Part shown: positions 7,831-17,022 of the stretch, in pieces
Position numbering within the stretch: position 1 is the first letter of the stretch
Layout of the letters: each line of letters begins with the position of its first letter
Source of the DNA: CAG-791 sp963650385
GTDB taxonomy: Bacteria > Bacillota > Clostridia > Lachnospirales > Lachnospiraceae
Reading direction: 5' to 3'
DNA: 64,000 bases
Assembly: GCA_963650385.1 (NCBI GenBank)
Contig: CAVJLL010000005.1
Coordinates: forward strand, 20,696 to 84,695
Notes under the pieces: model-generated
Seen by the model: the letters and a program-made list of their open reading frames with translations, nothing else
What the model was told of the DNA's origin: nothing
The model's database searches: none
Translations under genes and position numbers: made by a program

Positions 7831-8382
7831 ATGAATAAGAAGTTTGGCATTAAAGAGGTTGTTGCAATCGGTATCGGCACGGCACTGTTCGTCGTTCTGA
7901 CCGAGGTTCAGATCCCGATCGGCATTCCGAACACATCCCTTCAGCCCAGAATGGCTGTCCTTGCATTCCTTTCTGCTGTATTCGGACCGCTGGTAGGCGC
8001 GATCATCGGACTGCTCGGCCACGCGCTCGGCGATGCTCTTTTCTATGGCTCGGTATGGTGGAGCTGGGTATTCCCGGAGGCAGTTGTAGGAATCGCCATC
8101 GGTGCATTTGCAAAGAAGTTCGCGGTTCGCGAGGGCGGCTTTGATAAGAAGGGCATCATTCTCTTCAACATCGTTCAGATCGTCGCCAATGCTGCTGCAT
8201 GGATCCTGGTTGCTCCGGTTCTGGACATCGTTGTCTATGCAGAGCCTGCCAACAAGGTTTTCCTGCAGGGCGCATTTGCTTTCCTCGGCGACATCATCAT
8301 TGTCGGCGTTCTCGGCTCTCTTCTTCTGGCCGGTTATTCCAAGGTTGCCGGCAAGTCCTCCAGCCTTTCCAAGGAAGACTGA
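7831..8382 (+). CDS. ECF transporter substrate-binding (S) component, UPF0397 type
   Basis: This 183-residue membrane protein has about five hydrophobic segments and the UPF0397 pattern: KEVVAIGIGTALF at the start, then PIGIPNTSLQPRMAVLAFLSAVFGPLVGAIIGLLGHALGD and the WWSWVFPEAVVG loop. The family belongs to the riboflavin-type S components, which give substrate specificity to energy-coupling-factor importers. The substrate of UPF0397 members is not settled and cannot be read from the sequence. An AGGAGG site precedes the ATG. The next two genes supply the ATPase pair and the coupling subunit, so this is a complete dedicated (group I) ECF module. Confidence 0.9.
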   Translation: MNKKFGIKEVVAIGIGTALFVVLTEVQIPIGIPNTSLQPRMAVLAFLSAVFGPLVGAIIGLLGHALGDALFYGSVWWSWVFPEAVVGIAIGAFAKKFAVREGGFDKKGIILFNIVQIVANAAAWILVAPVLDIVVYAEPANKVFLQGAFAFLGDIIIVGVLGSLLLAGYSKVAGKSSSLSKED

Positions 8383-8455
8383 TTCAACCATATTTCTGTC
8401 ATTATCATCGGAGCAGTCGGCTGCAGGCCGGCTGCTCTTTTCCAACGGAGAAGCC

Positions 8456-10216
8456 ATGGCTGCTATAACAGATACCGCATCATCCCAGGAAGCTCGTAAA
8501 CCAATCATTGAATTCCGCAATTTTTCCTTTCGCTACCGGACGCAGACCAAAAATTCCCTGAATGACATCAATCTGAAGATTTATCCCGGAGAGAAAATAC
8601 TGATCGCAGGCCCGTCCGGGTCCGGCAAGTCCACGCTGGCGCACTGCATCAACGCGCTGATCCCCTGCTCCTTCTCCGGAGAAACCAACGGGACGCTGGA
8701 GGTGGCAGGACTGGTTCCGGCCGAGGCCGGTATTTTCGGAATGTCCAAGAAGGTGGGCACCGTTCTGCAGGACACCGACGGTCAGTTTATCGGTCTTACG
8801 GTCGCGGAGGACCTTGCCTTTGCACTGGAAAATGACGCCGTCCCGCAGGATGAAATCCATCAGAAGGTCGACGCCGTCGCGGACGAGCTGCGCCTGAAGG
8901 CGCTTCTGCATCACGCGCCCGGTGAGCTGTCCGGCGGCCAGAAGCAGCGCGTCTCCATGGGCGGCGTCATGGTGGATGACGTGCAGATTCTTCTGTTTGA
9001 TGAGCCGCTGGCCAACCTCGACCCGGCCACAGGTCAGAAAACCATTGCGCTGATCGACAATATCCTGCGGCAGCGCGATCTCACCGTGCTGATCATCGAG
9101 CACCGGCTCGAGGACGTCCTTTACCGCGACGTTGACCGGATTATTCTGGTCAACGACGGGCGGATCATCGCCGATCAGACGCCGGACGAGCTCCTGTGCA
9201 CGGACCTTTTGGTCCGGCAGGGCATCCGCGAGCCGCTCTACATTGCCGCTCTGAAGTACGCCGGCTGCACGCTGCAGCCGGGCGATCACCCCATGCACGT
9301 GGACACCATGGAGCTGGAGCGTTTCCGAGAGCCGGTGCAGCACTGGTTTCATGCCGAGCCCATTCCGCAGAAAAAGAACAGCAATCTGGCCGCGCTGGAG
9401 GTCCGTGATCTGTGCTTCTCCTACTCTAAGGGTGAGTCCGTTCTGCGGAACGTATCCCTGCAAATCCGGAAGGGAGAAATGGTCTCGATTGTCGGGAGGA
9501 ACGGCGCCGGCAAATCCACACTCTCCTCGCTGATCTGCGGCTTCCATACCCCGGATTCCGGTCAGATCCTGCTGAACGGGAGCGACATATCCCCGCTTTC
9601 CATCAAGGAGCGCGGCGAGCAGATCGGCTTTGTCATGCAGAGCCCCAATCAGATGATCAGCAAGCCCATGATCCGCGAAGAGGTTGGACTGGGCCTTGCC
9701 GTACGGGGCGTGGATCCTGCAGAAATCAACCGGCGCGTCGACGAAACGCTGAAGGTCTGCGGCCTGTATCCGTTCCGGAACTGGCCGGTAAATGCACAGA
9801 GCTTTGGCCAGAAAAAGCGCGTAACCATCGCCTCCATTCTCATCATGAATCCGCAGATACTGATCCTGGATGAGCCGACGGCAGGGCAGGATTACGCGCA
9901 TTACACGGAGATCATGGAATTTCTGCGCCGCATCAACCGGGAGCTGGGCATCACCATTCTCATGATCACCCACGACATGCACCTGATGCTGGAGTACACG
10001 GACCGGGCTCTGGTTCTCGCAGACGGACGGCTGATCGCTGACAGCACGCCTGCCAGAATTCTCACCGACCAGAGCATCTGCAGCCAAGCAGATCTGAAGG
10101 CTACCTCGCTGTATTATCTGGCTGCGCGCTGCGGCATCGAGGACCCTTCCGCATTCTGTGAACGCTTTATCAGCTATGAGCGCTCCCGCAAGGACGCTCA
10201 GAAGGAGGCCGATTAA
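8456..10216 (+). CDS. ECF transporter duplicated ATPase (two fused ABC domains)
   Basis: A 586-residue protein with two ABC ATPase domains that energise the ECF importer. Half 1 (about residues 20-250) has Walker A GPSGSGKST, signature LSGGQKQR and Walker B LLFDEP. Half 2 (about 310-560) has GRNGAGKST, then SFGQKKRVTIAS in the signature position and LILDEPTAGQD. I place the start at the ATG at 8456, behind GGAG, because upstream in-frame codons overlap the S component and read as non-coding. The second signature lacks the first Gly pair of LSGGQ, as I recall for YkoD-like proteins. The stop overlaps the EcfT start by one base. Confidence 0.92.
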   Translation: MAAITDTASSQEARKPIIEFRNFSFRYRTQTKNSLNDINLKIYPGEKILIAGPSGSGKSTLAHCINALIPCSFSGETNGTLEVAGLVPAEAGIFGMSKKVGTVLQDTDGQFIGLTVAEDLAFALENDAVPQDEIHQKVDAVADELRLKALLHHAPGELSGGQKQRVSMGGVMVDDVQILLFDEPLANLDPATGQKTIALIDNILRQRDLTVLIIEHRLEDVLYRDVDRIILVNDGRIIADQTPDELLCTDLLVRQGIREPLYIAALKYAGCTLQPGDHPMHVDTMELERFREPVQHWFHAEPIPQKKNSNLAALEVRDLCFSYSKGESVLRNVSLQIRKGEMVSIVGRNGAGKSTLSSLICGFHTPDSGQILLNGSDISPLSIKERGEQIGFVMQSPNQMISKPMIREEVGLGLAVRGVDPAEINRRVDETLKVCGLYPFRNWPVNAQSFGQKKRVTIASILIMNPQILILDEPTAGQDYAHYTEIMEFLRRINRELGITILMITHDMHLMLEYTDRALVLADGRLIADSTPARILTDQSICSQADLKATSLYYLAARCGIEDPSAFCERFISYERSRKDAQKEAD

Positions 10217-11049
10217 TGTCCCGCATTCTCTCCTATGAAAAAAACGACACCAGGATCCATCGTCTCTCCGGCGTGACAAAGCTGCTCTTTTTCCTGCTGT
10301 GGTGCACCGTAAGCGCCATCACCTACGACACCCGGATCCTCCTGTTCATGGTCTTCGTGAGCCTTGTCGTCATCAAGGCGGCGCGAGTCCGCTGGCAGCA
10401 GGTGGCCTCAGTTTTTAATTTCATCATGGTCTTCATGGTGCTGAATCTGGCCGCGATTTTCCTGTTCGCACCGTACCAGGGCTGTGAAATTTACAGCTCC
10501 CGCACCGTGATCGCCCACCTGTTCGCGAGCTATGACCTGACACAGGAGGAGCTGTTCTATCTCTTCAACGTGATGGTCAAATACTTCACCATTACGCCGG
10601 CGATCTTCACCTTCATGATCACCACAGATCCCAGTGAATTCGCCGCCTCGCTGAACGGAATCGGCATCAGCTACAACATTGCCTATTCCGTCGCCATCGC
10701 GCTCCGCTACATTCCGGACGTGCAGGACGAATTCCACCGGATTCAGAACGCACAGCAGGCCAGGGGCATCGATATGAGCAGCAAGGCCGGGCTCCTCGAG
10801 CGCATAAAGCGGACCTCCAGTATCATCTTTCCGCTCCTGTTCTCCACCATGAACCGCATCGACGTGGTGTCCAATGCCATGGAGCTGCGCGGCTTCGGCA
10901 AGAAGAAAAAGCGCACCTGGTATATGGCCAAGAAGCTGACTGTTTCGGATTACATAGTCCTGACCGTCGTTCTGGTATTCTCGGTCTGGGCGATCTGGTT
11001 CACCTTCCGCGATGGGTCCCGGTTCTACAATCCGTTCCCGAGCAGATAA
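10216..11049 (+). CDS. ECF transporter transmembrane coupling protein (EcfT)
   Basis: A 277-residue protein with about five membrane helices that couples the two ATPase domains to the S component. The two coupling helices carry the family's ARG-type motifs: QQARGIDM (about residue 175) and MELRGFGKKKKRTW (about 218-232). The start overlaps the ATPase stop (TAATG). The operon ends here; a hairpin terminator follows at 11149-11181. Length and motifs match the CbiQ/EcfT family. Confidence 0.92.
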   Translation: MSRILSYEKNDTRIHRLSGVTKLLFFLLWCTVSAITYDTRILLFMVFVSLVVIKAARVRWQQVASVFNFIMVFMVLNLAAIFLFAPYQGCEIYSSRTVIAHLFASYDLTQEELFYLFNVMVKYFTITPAIFTFMITTDPSEFAASLNGIGISYNIAYSVAIALRYIPDVQDEFHRIQNAQQARGIDMSSKAGLLERIKRTSSIIFPLLFSTMNRIDVVSNAMELRGFGKKKKRTWYMAKKLTVSDYIVLTVVLVFSVWAIWFTFRDGSRFYNPFPSR

Positions 11050-11055
11050 GCCGCC

Positions 11056-11147
11056 CGGCGGCGTTGTTCATCCCCTGTCGCTCGGCCCGCCACATCGAGG
11101 ATTTGCGGAGCAAATTCGAGATGCGTGCTGAAACAGATACGTATTTA
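11056..11147. repeat. Fused degenerate family-A and family-B repeat
   Basis: 11056-11090 is a decayed family-A copy (GGCGGCGTTGTTCATCCC, then CTGTCGCTCGGC). It runs straight into a family-B copy: CATCGAGGATTTGC, loop GGAG, then GCAAATTCGAGATG and the arm GTGCTGAAACAGATACG. The B hairpin has about 14-bp arms. Confidence 0.7.
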
Positions 11148-11148
11148 A

Positions 11149-11181
11149 AAAGCCCCTGTGCGTTTACAACACAGGGGCTTT
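11149..11181. terminator. Bidirectional terminator between ecfT and the GGDEF/EAL gene
   Basis: AAGCCCCTGTG / CACAGGGGCTT with A-run before and T-run after, serving both convergent genes. Confidence 0.85.
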
Positions 11182-11235
11182 CTCTATGATCTTTACAGAA
11201 ATGAAATTCAGGTGTTCCAGTCCTCTATCTTCATA

Positions 11236-14200
11236 TCAATCAAACGAATCCGCCGCATTCGGTCCGCAGACGATTGCCCGCTTCTCCTTCATACGCTCTC
11301 TTGCCAGCGTGGTGCACTGCTCCACATTCTCCCGCTCCGAATACATGCTGCAGCCGATCGAGAGATAGATGGTCACGGGGATCGATCCGATCCGGTGGAT
11401 CCGGGAGACCTCCGCGTGGACGGCTTCCATGATCCTCTGCGCATCCTCCGCCGTCTTTGCCGGAACGAGGATCACAAAATTGTCCAGCCAGATGCGTCCG
11501 ATCAGTCCCTCTCTGCCGATCGCTGTCTTCATGCGCGCAACAATTTCCCGCAGGAATCGATTGGCTGCGTCGATTCCGTTTTTATTTTTGAAGCTGTTGA
11601 ATTCGTGGATATCCACATACAGGAAGGCGTAATCCCTGCCCTTTTCCAGGTAGTCCTTTCGGAACTGCTCCCCGGCCATCATAATCCCGTTGATGTTCAT
11701 GCAGCCGGTGATCGGGTCCATTCCTTCCTCAGTACGGTTTTCCTTCAGTGAGAGCTCCCTGGAATCCACGAACCATATCAGGATTCCGATCACCTTCTCA
11801 CCGCGGTACAGTGGCTGCTTGTTCACCCAGATGTTCCGCAGCTCCCCCTTGGCGAGGCACTTCTCCGCGCACATCTCAAGGCTGCGGCCCTCGCGGAGAA
11901 TCTGATTCTCCACCCGGGCAAAGCTCCGTCCCTCTGTGTGCCAGCCCATATCCTCATCCCGCCGTCCGAGAATCTCCGTTACACTCTTCAGATTGAAATA
12001 ATCCAGAAACGCCTGGCTCGCACCAACGTAGCGCCGGTCGGCATCCTTCCAGCAGCATTTGATATCAGAATGCAGAATCAGACTGGCCCAGAAATCCGTC
12101 GGCGATGCCAGATCTGCGTTTGCGAAGATGGTCTGCTCGTCCGTAAAGGCCGGCGAGAGGAGTCCTGCAAAAACTCTGGCATCCGTCAATGCATCGATAT
12201 CGAGCATGCGCTCCGTTTCCGCAACCTCCAGGATTGCCTTGGCGTTCTCCAGAAGAGCCTCCTGCTGCACCGGCTGCAGGGCCGCCACAAACCGCCTGCG
12301 CCCCAGCTTGGAAATCAGAACGAAGATGTGCCGCTTCCAGGAATATCCGCCCTTCTCCGTCCGGGTCCGAAAATAGCTTCCCAGGAACCCGGTCGGACTG
12401 TTCTGCAGGCGCGAATACAAGGTCGACATATCGGCATAGGCCAGATACCGCTTCTGATCTCCCGGGAAGATCCGGTCCTTGGCATAGGCTTCCGGATCAA
12501 TCTTCAGCCGCCATGGCTCCATATGCTGCGGATTCTCTCCGTGATCAAGAATCGTGTGCACCGTGCCCACATCCATATCATCGATGTAGACGTTGTCGCA
12601 GGTAAGGTACAGGCTCCGAATGGCCTCATCCATCTCGTGCGTATGCATGAGCTCGGAATCCTCGCTCATGTCCGAAACGTAGGCCAGGAGCATTTTCTTA
12701 TCATCCAGCTGCCCCAGGCAGGACACATACAGGAGAAAATACCGTCCCTCCACCACAAACCGGACGGTATGCTGTCCGGTTCCGGGCTGAACGCGGCCGA
12801 CAGCCTTCCGCAGAACGTCGTAGGCCGGAAACGCCTCATCATTGCAGAGATTCTCGAGGAGCGAGGACAGATCCTCTCTCACGTTCTCGAGCTCCTGCTC
12901 GAGGTTCCGGTTCATGTAGGAAATCCGGAACCGGCCGTTCTCATATTCCGCCAGTGCAACGGCACGGTCATCGATGAGATTCACCCGGCCGATCTCGTTG
13001 TAATACTGCTCCTCCCGCTCGTCCTCAATCCGCCCCTGCTGCTCCAGGGTCCGCATATTCTCCGCAGAAATCGGCGCCGGCCGGCCGAAATAATAGCCCT
13101 GGAGCTTCTCGCAGCCGATGCTGCGCAGGAAATCCACCTGCTCCCGGGTCTCCACACCCTCCGCCACCGTCTGAATGCCGATCTTCTTGGCCATGTCGAC
13201 GATGGATGTGACAATGCTCAATGACCGGCTGCTCATGTCCGAGAGGAAGCGCATGTCTATTTTTAATGCGTCAAAATCGTAGTCCTTCAGGACGTTCAGT
13301 GTGGAATATCCGCTTCCGAAATCATCCATCCAGACCTGATACCCAAGCCGGTGGAAATCTTCCAGAGTCTTCCCCATTTCCCGTTCGTTTTCCAGGAGCA
13401 CGCTTTCTGTGATCTCGACATGCAGCATCTCCTTGGGGACCTCGTATTCCGTCACCAGCCGTTCGACCTCCGACAGGATGTCGCACAGCTCAAAATCCAG
13501 GCGGCTTAAGTTAAAGGAAACGGGGACAAACGCATCCTTCTCCTTTCTGGACAACCGGTAGTCCTCGCAGATTTTCTTCAGGACATACAGATCCAGCTTG
13601 TGAATCAGCTGGTTTTCCTCCAGAACAGAAATAAACATGCCGGGCGGCATCATTCCGTAAACCGGATCCTCCCACCGGGCCAGTGCCTCCATGCCGCACA
13701 GCTTCTCCGTCATGGTCCGCATGACCGGCTGGTAATATACGCGAATCCAGCCGGACTGGATGGCCTTGTCGATATTTTCCAGAATGTAGGTGCGCCGCTC
13801 CACCGCCGTTTCCAGCTCGCGGTCGTAATAATGCCAGAACCGCTCTCCGACAGGTTTCCCCCGCAGGCTGTCGGCCGCCGCCTTTGCCTTGTCTCCCGCC
13901 GCGATCACGGACTCGGTCGTGCTGATGTTGTAGATTCCCGCGCGAATGCTCAGGTCTCTGTCTGCCGCGATCTTCTCCAGTGCCCGCTGCAGCTCCTGCA
14001 GGATCGGCACAACATGCCCGGCGTCGGCCAGAAACAGGAAGTGATCCTCGGCGATGCGGCCGGCGAGCCTGACCGCGCTGCACGCCTGCAGTACATCTGC
14101 AAAGCGGCACAGCACCATATCGCCTTCCTCATAGCCGTACCGGCGATTGTACCTTTTGAAATGACGGAAATTCAGAAATACAATCTGCGTCTCCGCCGCC

Positions 14201-14334
14201 TCACCTTCCGTCATCGCAGTGAGCATTTTCTCTGCATTCCACGCAAAATGGTGCAGGCCCCAAAGGCCCGTCAGATGATCCTTCTCCGTATCAGACCCTG
14301 TCGGAATCCGTCTCCCGTCCGCTGATATCCCCAT
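11236..14334 (-). CDS. Multidomain GGDEF-EAL-PAS-GGDEF signalling protein
   Basis: A 1032-residue cytoplasmic protein without membrane spans. Order: a GGDEF-like domain (about residues 20-175) whose signature is degenerate (GRIAEDHF); an EAL domain (about 195-430) with MEALARW, VEITES, DDFGSGYSTL, LKIDMRFL, AEGVET and KLQGYYFGRP all intact; a central region of unclear fold; a PAS-like domain (about 735-850); and a second degenerate GGDEF (GRIWLDNF, about 860-1010). It should therefore be a c-di-GMP phosphodiesterase rather than a cyclase, with the GGDEF-like parts possibly sensing GTP. A GGGGAG site lies rather far (14 bases) from the ATG, so the start is the least certain part. No other c-di-GMP gene is nearby. 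Confidence 0.88.
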   Translation of the reverse strand: MGISADGRRIPTGSDTEKDHLTGLWGLHHFAWNAEKMLTAMTEGEAAETQIVFLNFRHFKRYNRRYGYEEGDMVLCRFADVLQACSAVRLAGRIAEDHFLFLADAGHVVPILQELQRALEKIAADRDLSIRAGIYNISTTESVIAAGDKAKAAADSLRGKPVGERFWHYYDRELETAVERRTYILENIDKAIQSGWIRVYYQPVMRTMTEKLCGMEALARWEDPVYGMMPPGMFISVLEENQLIHKLDLYVLKKICEDYRLSRKEKDAFVPVSFNLSRLDFELCDILSEVERLVTEYEVPKEMLHVEITESVLLENEREMGKTLEDFHRLGYQVWMDDFGSGYSTLNVLKDYDFDALKIDMRFLSDMSSRSLSIVTSIVDMAKKIGIQTVAEGVETREQVDFLRSIGCEKLQGYYFGRPAPISAENMRTLEQQGRIEDEREEQYYNEIGRVNLIDDRAVALAEYENGRFRISYMNRNLEQELENVREDLSSLLENLCNDEAFPAYDVLRKAVGRVQPGTGQHTVRFVVEGRYFLLYVSCLGQLDDKKMLLAYVSDMSEDSELMHTHEMDEAIRSLYLTCDNVYIDDMDVGTVHTILDHGENPQHMEPWRLKIDPEAYAKDRIFPGDQKRYLAYADMSTLYSRLQNSPTGFLGSYFRTRTEKGGYSWKRHIFVLISKLGRRRFVAALQPVQQEALLENAKAILEVAETERMLDIDALTDARVFAGLLSPAFTDEQTIFANADLASPTDFWASLILHSDIKCCWKDADRRYVGASQAFLDYFNLKSVTEILGRRDEDMGWHTEGRSFARVENQILREGRSLEMCAEKCLAKGELRNIWVNKQPLYRGEKVIGILIWFVDSRELSLKENRTEEGMDPITGCMNINGIMMAGEQFRKDYLEKGRDYAFLYVDIHEFNSFKNKNGIDAANRFLREIVARMKTAIGREGLIGRIWLDNFVILVPAKTAEDAQRIMEAVHAEVSRIHRIGSIPVTIYLSIGCSMYSERENVEQCTTLARERMKEKRAIVCGPNAADSFD

Positions 14335-14461
14335 GACAATCTTTTATTCTCCCCTCCGGAACCGATTCGCAGCTGCCAGAAACTCCCGCGATGCAGCCCC
14401 CTCTCCCCAGAGTAAACCGGTCCTGAAATGATACCTCTCATTGTAACATAGGTGGGGTACA

Positions 14462-14605
14462 GGCGCCATCCAGCGACGGGTCCTGAACAGCCTCAAATTT
14501 GCTTCGCAAATCCCTGCGACTGCGCTATAATCACGTGAAATGTCACAATTCACCCGCCAGCCAAGCGACAGGACCTGCCGCCGACTGGTGTTTATACAGC
14601 AACCG
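14462..14605. repeat. Composite repeat: family-A halves enclosing a family-B core
   Basis: Left part CCATCCAGCGACGGGTCCTG and right part GCCAGCCAAGCGACAGGACC are family-A arms. Between them, 14492-14515 holds the B core CAAATTTGCTTCGCAAATCC. The 303-bp gap 14335-14637 contains this element, a TATAAT at 14526-14531 that may be the -10 for the next gene, and nothing else I can read. Confidence 0.65.
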
Positions 14606-14637
14606 CGGAATCCAACGACAGAATCGGAGAAACTGAC

Positions 14638-15570
14638 ATGAGCGAATCATCCGGATCCATCAACAAAGGACGTGCCTCCCTGGCCGGTGCACTTCTCACA
14701 CTTGCAGGCGGTGCCTGCTGGGGGCTTTCCGGCTCCATGGGGCAGTATCTGTTCAACCACGAGGGCATGGACGTCCGCTGGCTGGTTCCCATTCGCCTGG
14801 GCCTCGCCGGCCTGATTCTCCTGACCTTCTGCGCCGTTCGGGGCGGCAAGCATATTTTCGATCCCTGGAAGGATGCGCAGGACCGGAAGGAGCTGCTGAT
14901 CTATGGCCTCGCCGGTGTATCGGCCTGTCAGTTTCTGTACTTTACGACCATTCAGCTCTCCAGCGCGGCCGTCGGCACCATTCTGCAGGACCTCTCACCC
15001 GCAATGATATTGCTGGTTTCCTGTGTCCTGGCAAGGCGAAGGCCAAGGCTGATGGAGATTCTGGCGATCGTCCTGGCGCTTGTCGGTGTCTTTCTCCTCT
15101 CCACCGGCGGAAATCTGGAGCACATGCAGGTATCTCCTGCCGCGCTCGCCACAGGCGTTCTCTGCTCGGTCTGCGTCACCATCTACAACATGGTGCCCGG
15201 GCGGCTGATGACCCGGTATTCGGTCCTTCTCCTGCAGGGGTGGTCCTTCCTGATGGGAAGCGCCGCCATCGCCCTGATCTTCCGCTCCTGGACCTGGCAC
15301 TATGTTCCCACGGCAATGGGGTGGTTTGGTGTCGGCTTTGTCGTTCTGGTCGGCAATGTGCTGGCTTTCCCGCTCTACATTCAGGGGCTTAAATACATCG
15401 GACCGGAGAAGGGGAGCCTCTACGGCTTCTCCGAACCGGTTACCGCCGCCATCCTATCGGCCACGGTCCTTGGCAGCAGCTTCACCTTCCTGGACGGCGT
15501 CGGCTTTGCCGCCATCTTCCTGATGCTGGTGCTGATCTCGGTTTCCGGGAGGAAAAACAAATCTGCATAA
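14638..15570 (+). CDS. EamA-family (DMT superfamily) transporter
   Basis: A 310-residue protein with ten hydrophobic segments arranged as two EamA repeats of five helices each, typical of drug/metabolite exporters such as RhaT- and YdcZ-like proteins. The first repeat begins LAGALLTLAGGACWGLSG and the second ends near PVTAAILSATVLGSSF, the classic position of the EamA proline. GGAG precedes the ATG at 14638. Its substrate is not predictable from sequence. It converges on ilvE across a strong shared terminator, so an amino-acid export role is possible but unsupported. Confidence 0.9.
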   Translation: MSESSGSINKGRASLAGALLTLAGGACWGLSGSMGQYLFNHEGMDVRWLVPIRLGLAGLILLTFCAVRGGKHIFDPWKDAQDRKELLIYGLAGVSACQFLYFTTIQLSSAAVGTILQDLSPAMILLVSCVLARRRPRLMEILAIVLALVGVFLLSTGGNLEHMQVSPAALATGVLCSVCVTIYNMVPGRLMTRYSVLLLQGWSFLMGSAAIALIFRSWTWHYVPTAMGWFGVGFVVLVGNVLAFPLYIQGLKYIGPEKGSLYGFSEPVTAAILSATVLGSSFTFLDGVGFAAIFLMLVLISVSGRKNKSA

Positions 15571-15580
15571 ACAGCCATAA

Positions 15581-15615
15581 AAAAGAGCTCTGACCGAATG
15601 GTCAGAGCTCTTTTT
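15581..15615. terminator. Bidirectional terminator between the EamA gene and ilvE
   Basis: AAAAGAGCTCTGACC / GGTCAGAGCTCTTTTT, a perfect inverted repeat with A/T runs on both sides. Confidence 0.93.
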
Positions 15616-15635
15616 GGTTTCTATTACTTCACGCC

Positions 15636-16673
15636 TTACTCGATGACGTGGATCCAGCCTTCCGGTGCCTCCAGCTCGCCTTCCTGGATGCCCAGCAGCG
15701 TGGAGCGGAGCTTGCCCATCCACGGTCCGATCTCGTCCATGCCGGATGCCAGTGCGTAATCCGTGCCATGATCGTTGATCTTGCCGATCGGGCTGATGAC
15801 GGCTGCGGTTCCGCAGAGGCCGCACTCCTTGAAGTTTCCGTCCTTTACCTCCTGCCAGTATACCGGACGCTCGTCTACCGTCATGCCGAGGTAGTGCTCT
15901 GCAACGTATACAAGGCTTCTTCTCGTGATGGACGGGAGGATGGAATCGGACTTCGGAACAACCAGATGATCGTCCTGATCCACGAAGAGGATGTTGGCGC
16001 CGCCGGTCTCCTCGATCTTCGTTCTGGTAGCCGCATCGAGATAGATGTTCTCGGCAAAGCCCTCTGCATGAGCCGTCACAATTGCGTGCAGACTCATTGC
16101 GTAGTTCAGGCCGGCCTTAATGTTGCCGGTTCCGTGCGGTGCTGCGCGGTCAAAATCACTGATCTTCACGTAGATCGGCTTTGCGCCGCCCTTGAAGTAC
16201 GGTCCGACCGGTGTCGTAAATACGCGGTACTGATAGTCATCCGCCGGCTTCACGCCGATAACCGGGCTGATGCCGAATACATACGGACGAATGTAGAGGC
16301 TAGCGCCGGTTCCGTACGGCGGAACCCATGCGGTGTTGGCCTTTACCACCTGGTGAATGGAATCCACGAACTGCTCTACCGGAAGCGGCGGGATCTCCAG
16401 ACGCTTTGCAGAGTCATACATTCTCTGTCCGTTCATGTCCGGGCGGAAGCATACAATGTGTCCGTCCTTTGTCGTATATGCCTTCAGGCCCTCGAATACC
16501 GACTGGCTGTACTGCAGAACGCCGGCATCCTCGCTCATAACGATCATATCGTCATCAATCAGGGCACCCTCGTCCCACTTGCCTGCCTCCGCCTTATAGT
16601 TGGCGACATAGCGCTTGTCCGTCTTCATATATGTGAAGCCGAGATTCGACCAGTCCAGATTCTTTTTCTCCAT
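15636..16673 (-). CDS. ilvE: Branched-chain amino acid aminotransferase
   Basis: A 345-residue class IV, PLP-dependent aminotransferase that interconverts Leu, Ile and Val with their 2-oxo acids using glutamate/2-oxoglutarate. The PLP lysine is in GNIKAGLNYA, and EETGGANILFV and the C-terminal CGTAAVISPIG loop are the usual class IV signatures. The long form with YIRPYVFG matches the BCAT_beta type (IlvE/BAT). GGAGGAC precedes the ATG at 16673. No other ilv or leu genes are adjacent. Transcription probably begins at the promoter near 16788-16816. Confidence 0.96.
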   Translation of the reverse strand: MEKKNLDWSNLGFTYMKTDKRYVANYKAEAGKWDEGALIDDDMIVMSEDAGVLQYSQSVFEGLKAYTTKDGHIVCFRPDMNGQRMYDSAKRLEIPPLPVEQFVDSIHQVVKANTAWVPPYGTGASLYIRPYVFGISPVIGVKPADDYQYRVFTTPVGPYFKGGAKPIYVKISDFDRAAPHGTGNIKAGLNYAMSLHAIVTAHAEGFAENIYLDAATRTKIEETGGANILFVDQDDHLVVPKSDSILPSITRRSLVYVAEHYLGMTVDERPVYWQEVKDGNFKECGLCGTAAVISPIGKINDHGTDYALASGMDEIGPWMGKLRSTLLGIQEGELEAPEGWIHVIE

Positions 16674-16787
16674 GATGATCCGTCCTCCTCATTCTATACC
16701 GCGGTATATCCTCCGCATTGATCCGACAGCGGTTCAGAGCCATGCAGATCTGCAGCAAAAAGCCCTGAGCGATTCCTGTATCCGTTG

Positions 16788-16816
16788 ATTATAAAGCGCT
16801 CGTCCGCATTTTTCCA
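16788..16816 (-). promoter_or_regulatory. Candidate ilvE promoter
   Basis: On the - strand, TGGAAA (16811-16816) and a perfect TATAAT (16788-16793) are 17 bp apart, leaving a leader of about 110 bases. I see no T-box signature in the leader. Confidence 0.5.
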
Positions 16817-16902
16817 GATATGATAGGTTCCTTTTATACGCCCTTTTATATTTTTTCGGTATAGTCCATTTTCATTTATTGAATACCAACTCGTATGTTT
16901 CA

Positions 16903-16911
16903 TGTTACAAT
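16903..16911 (+). promoter_or_regulatory. Candidate extended -10 promoter of the RiPP precursor gene
   Basis: TGTTACAAT is an extended -10 with no good -35. It gives a leader of about 105 bases to the ATG at 17023. The 349-bp gap 16674-17022 holds this and the ilvE promoter; its middle is A/T-rich. Confidence 0.4.
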
Positions 16912-17022
16912 GCAGATATCTTTCCGAACGTTTCAGGCACTGTGCACCAGATGTTGTCTTCCGATGTGTTTATACCGGACGTTCATCAATCTGATTGACG
17001 CACTGCCAGAAAGGAGTTTGAT

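Noticed and set aside
8480..10279. A 599-codon - strand frame opposite the ECF ATPase
   Set aside because: Both ABC domains with Walker motifs are on the + strand; the - frame has no recognisable features.
16674..16790. A T-box leader controlling ilvE
   Set aside because: The leader of about 110 bases lacks the conserved T-box sequence and any terminator/antiterminator pair.
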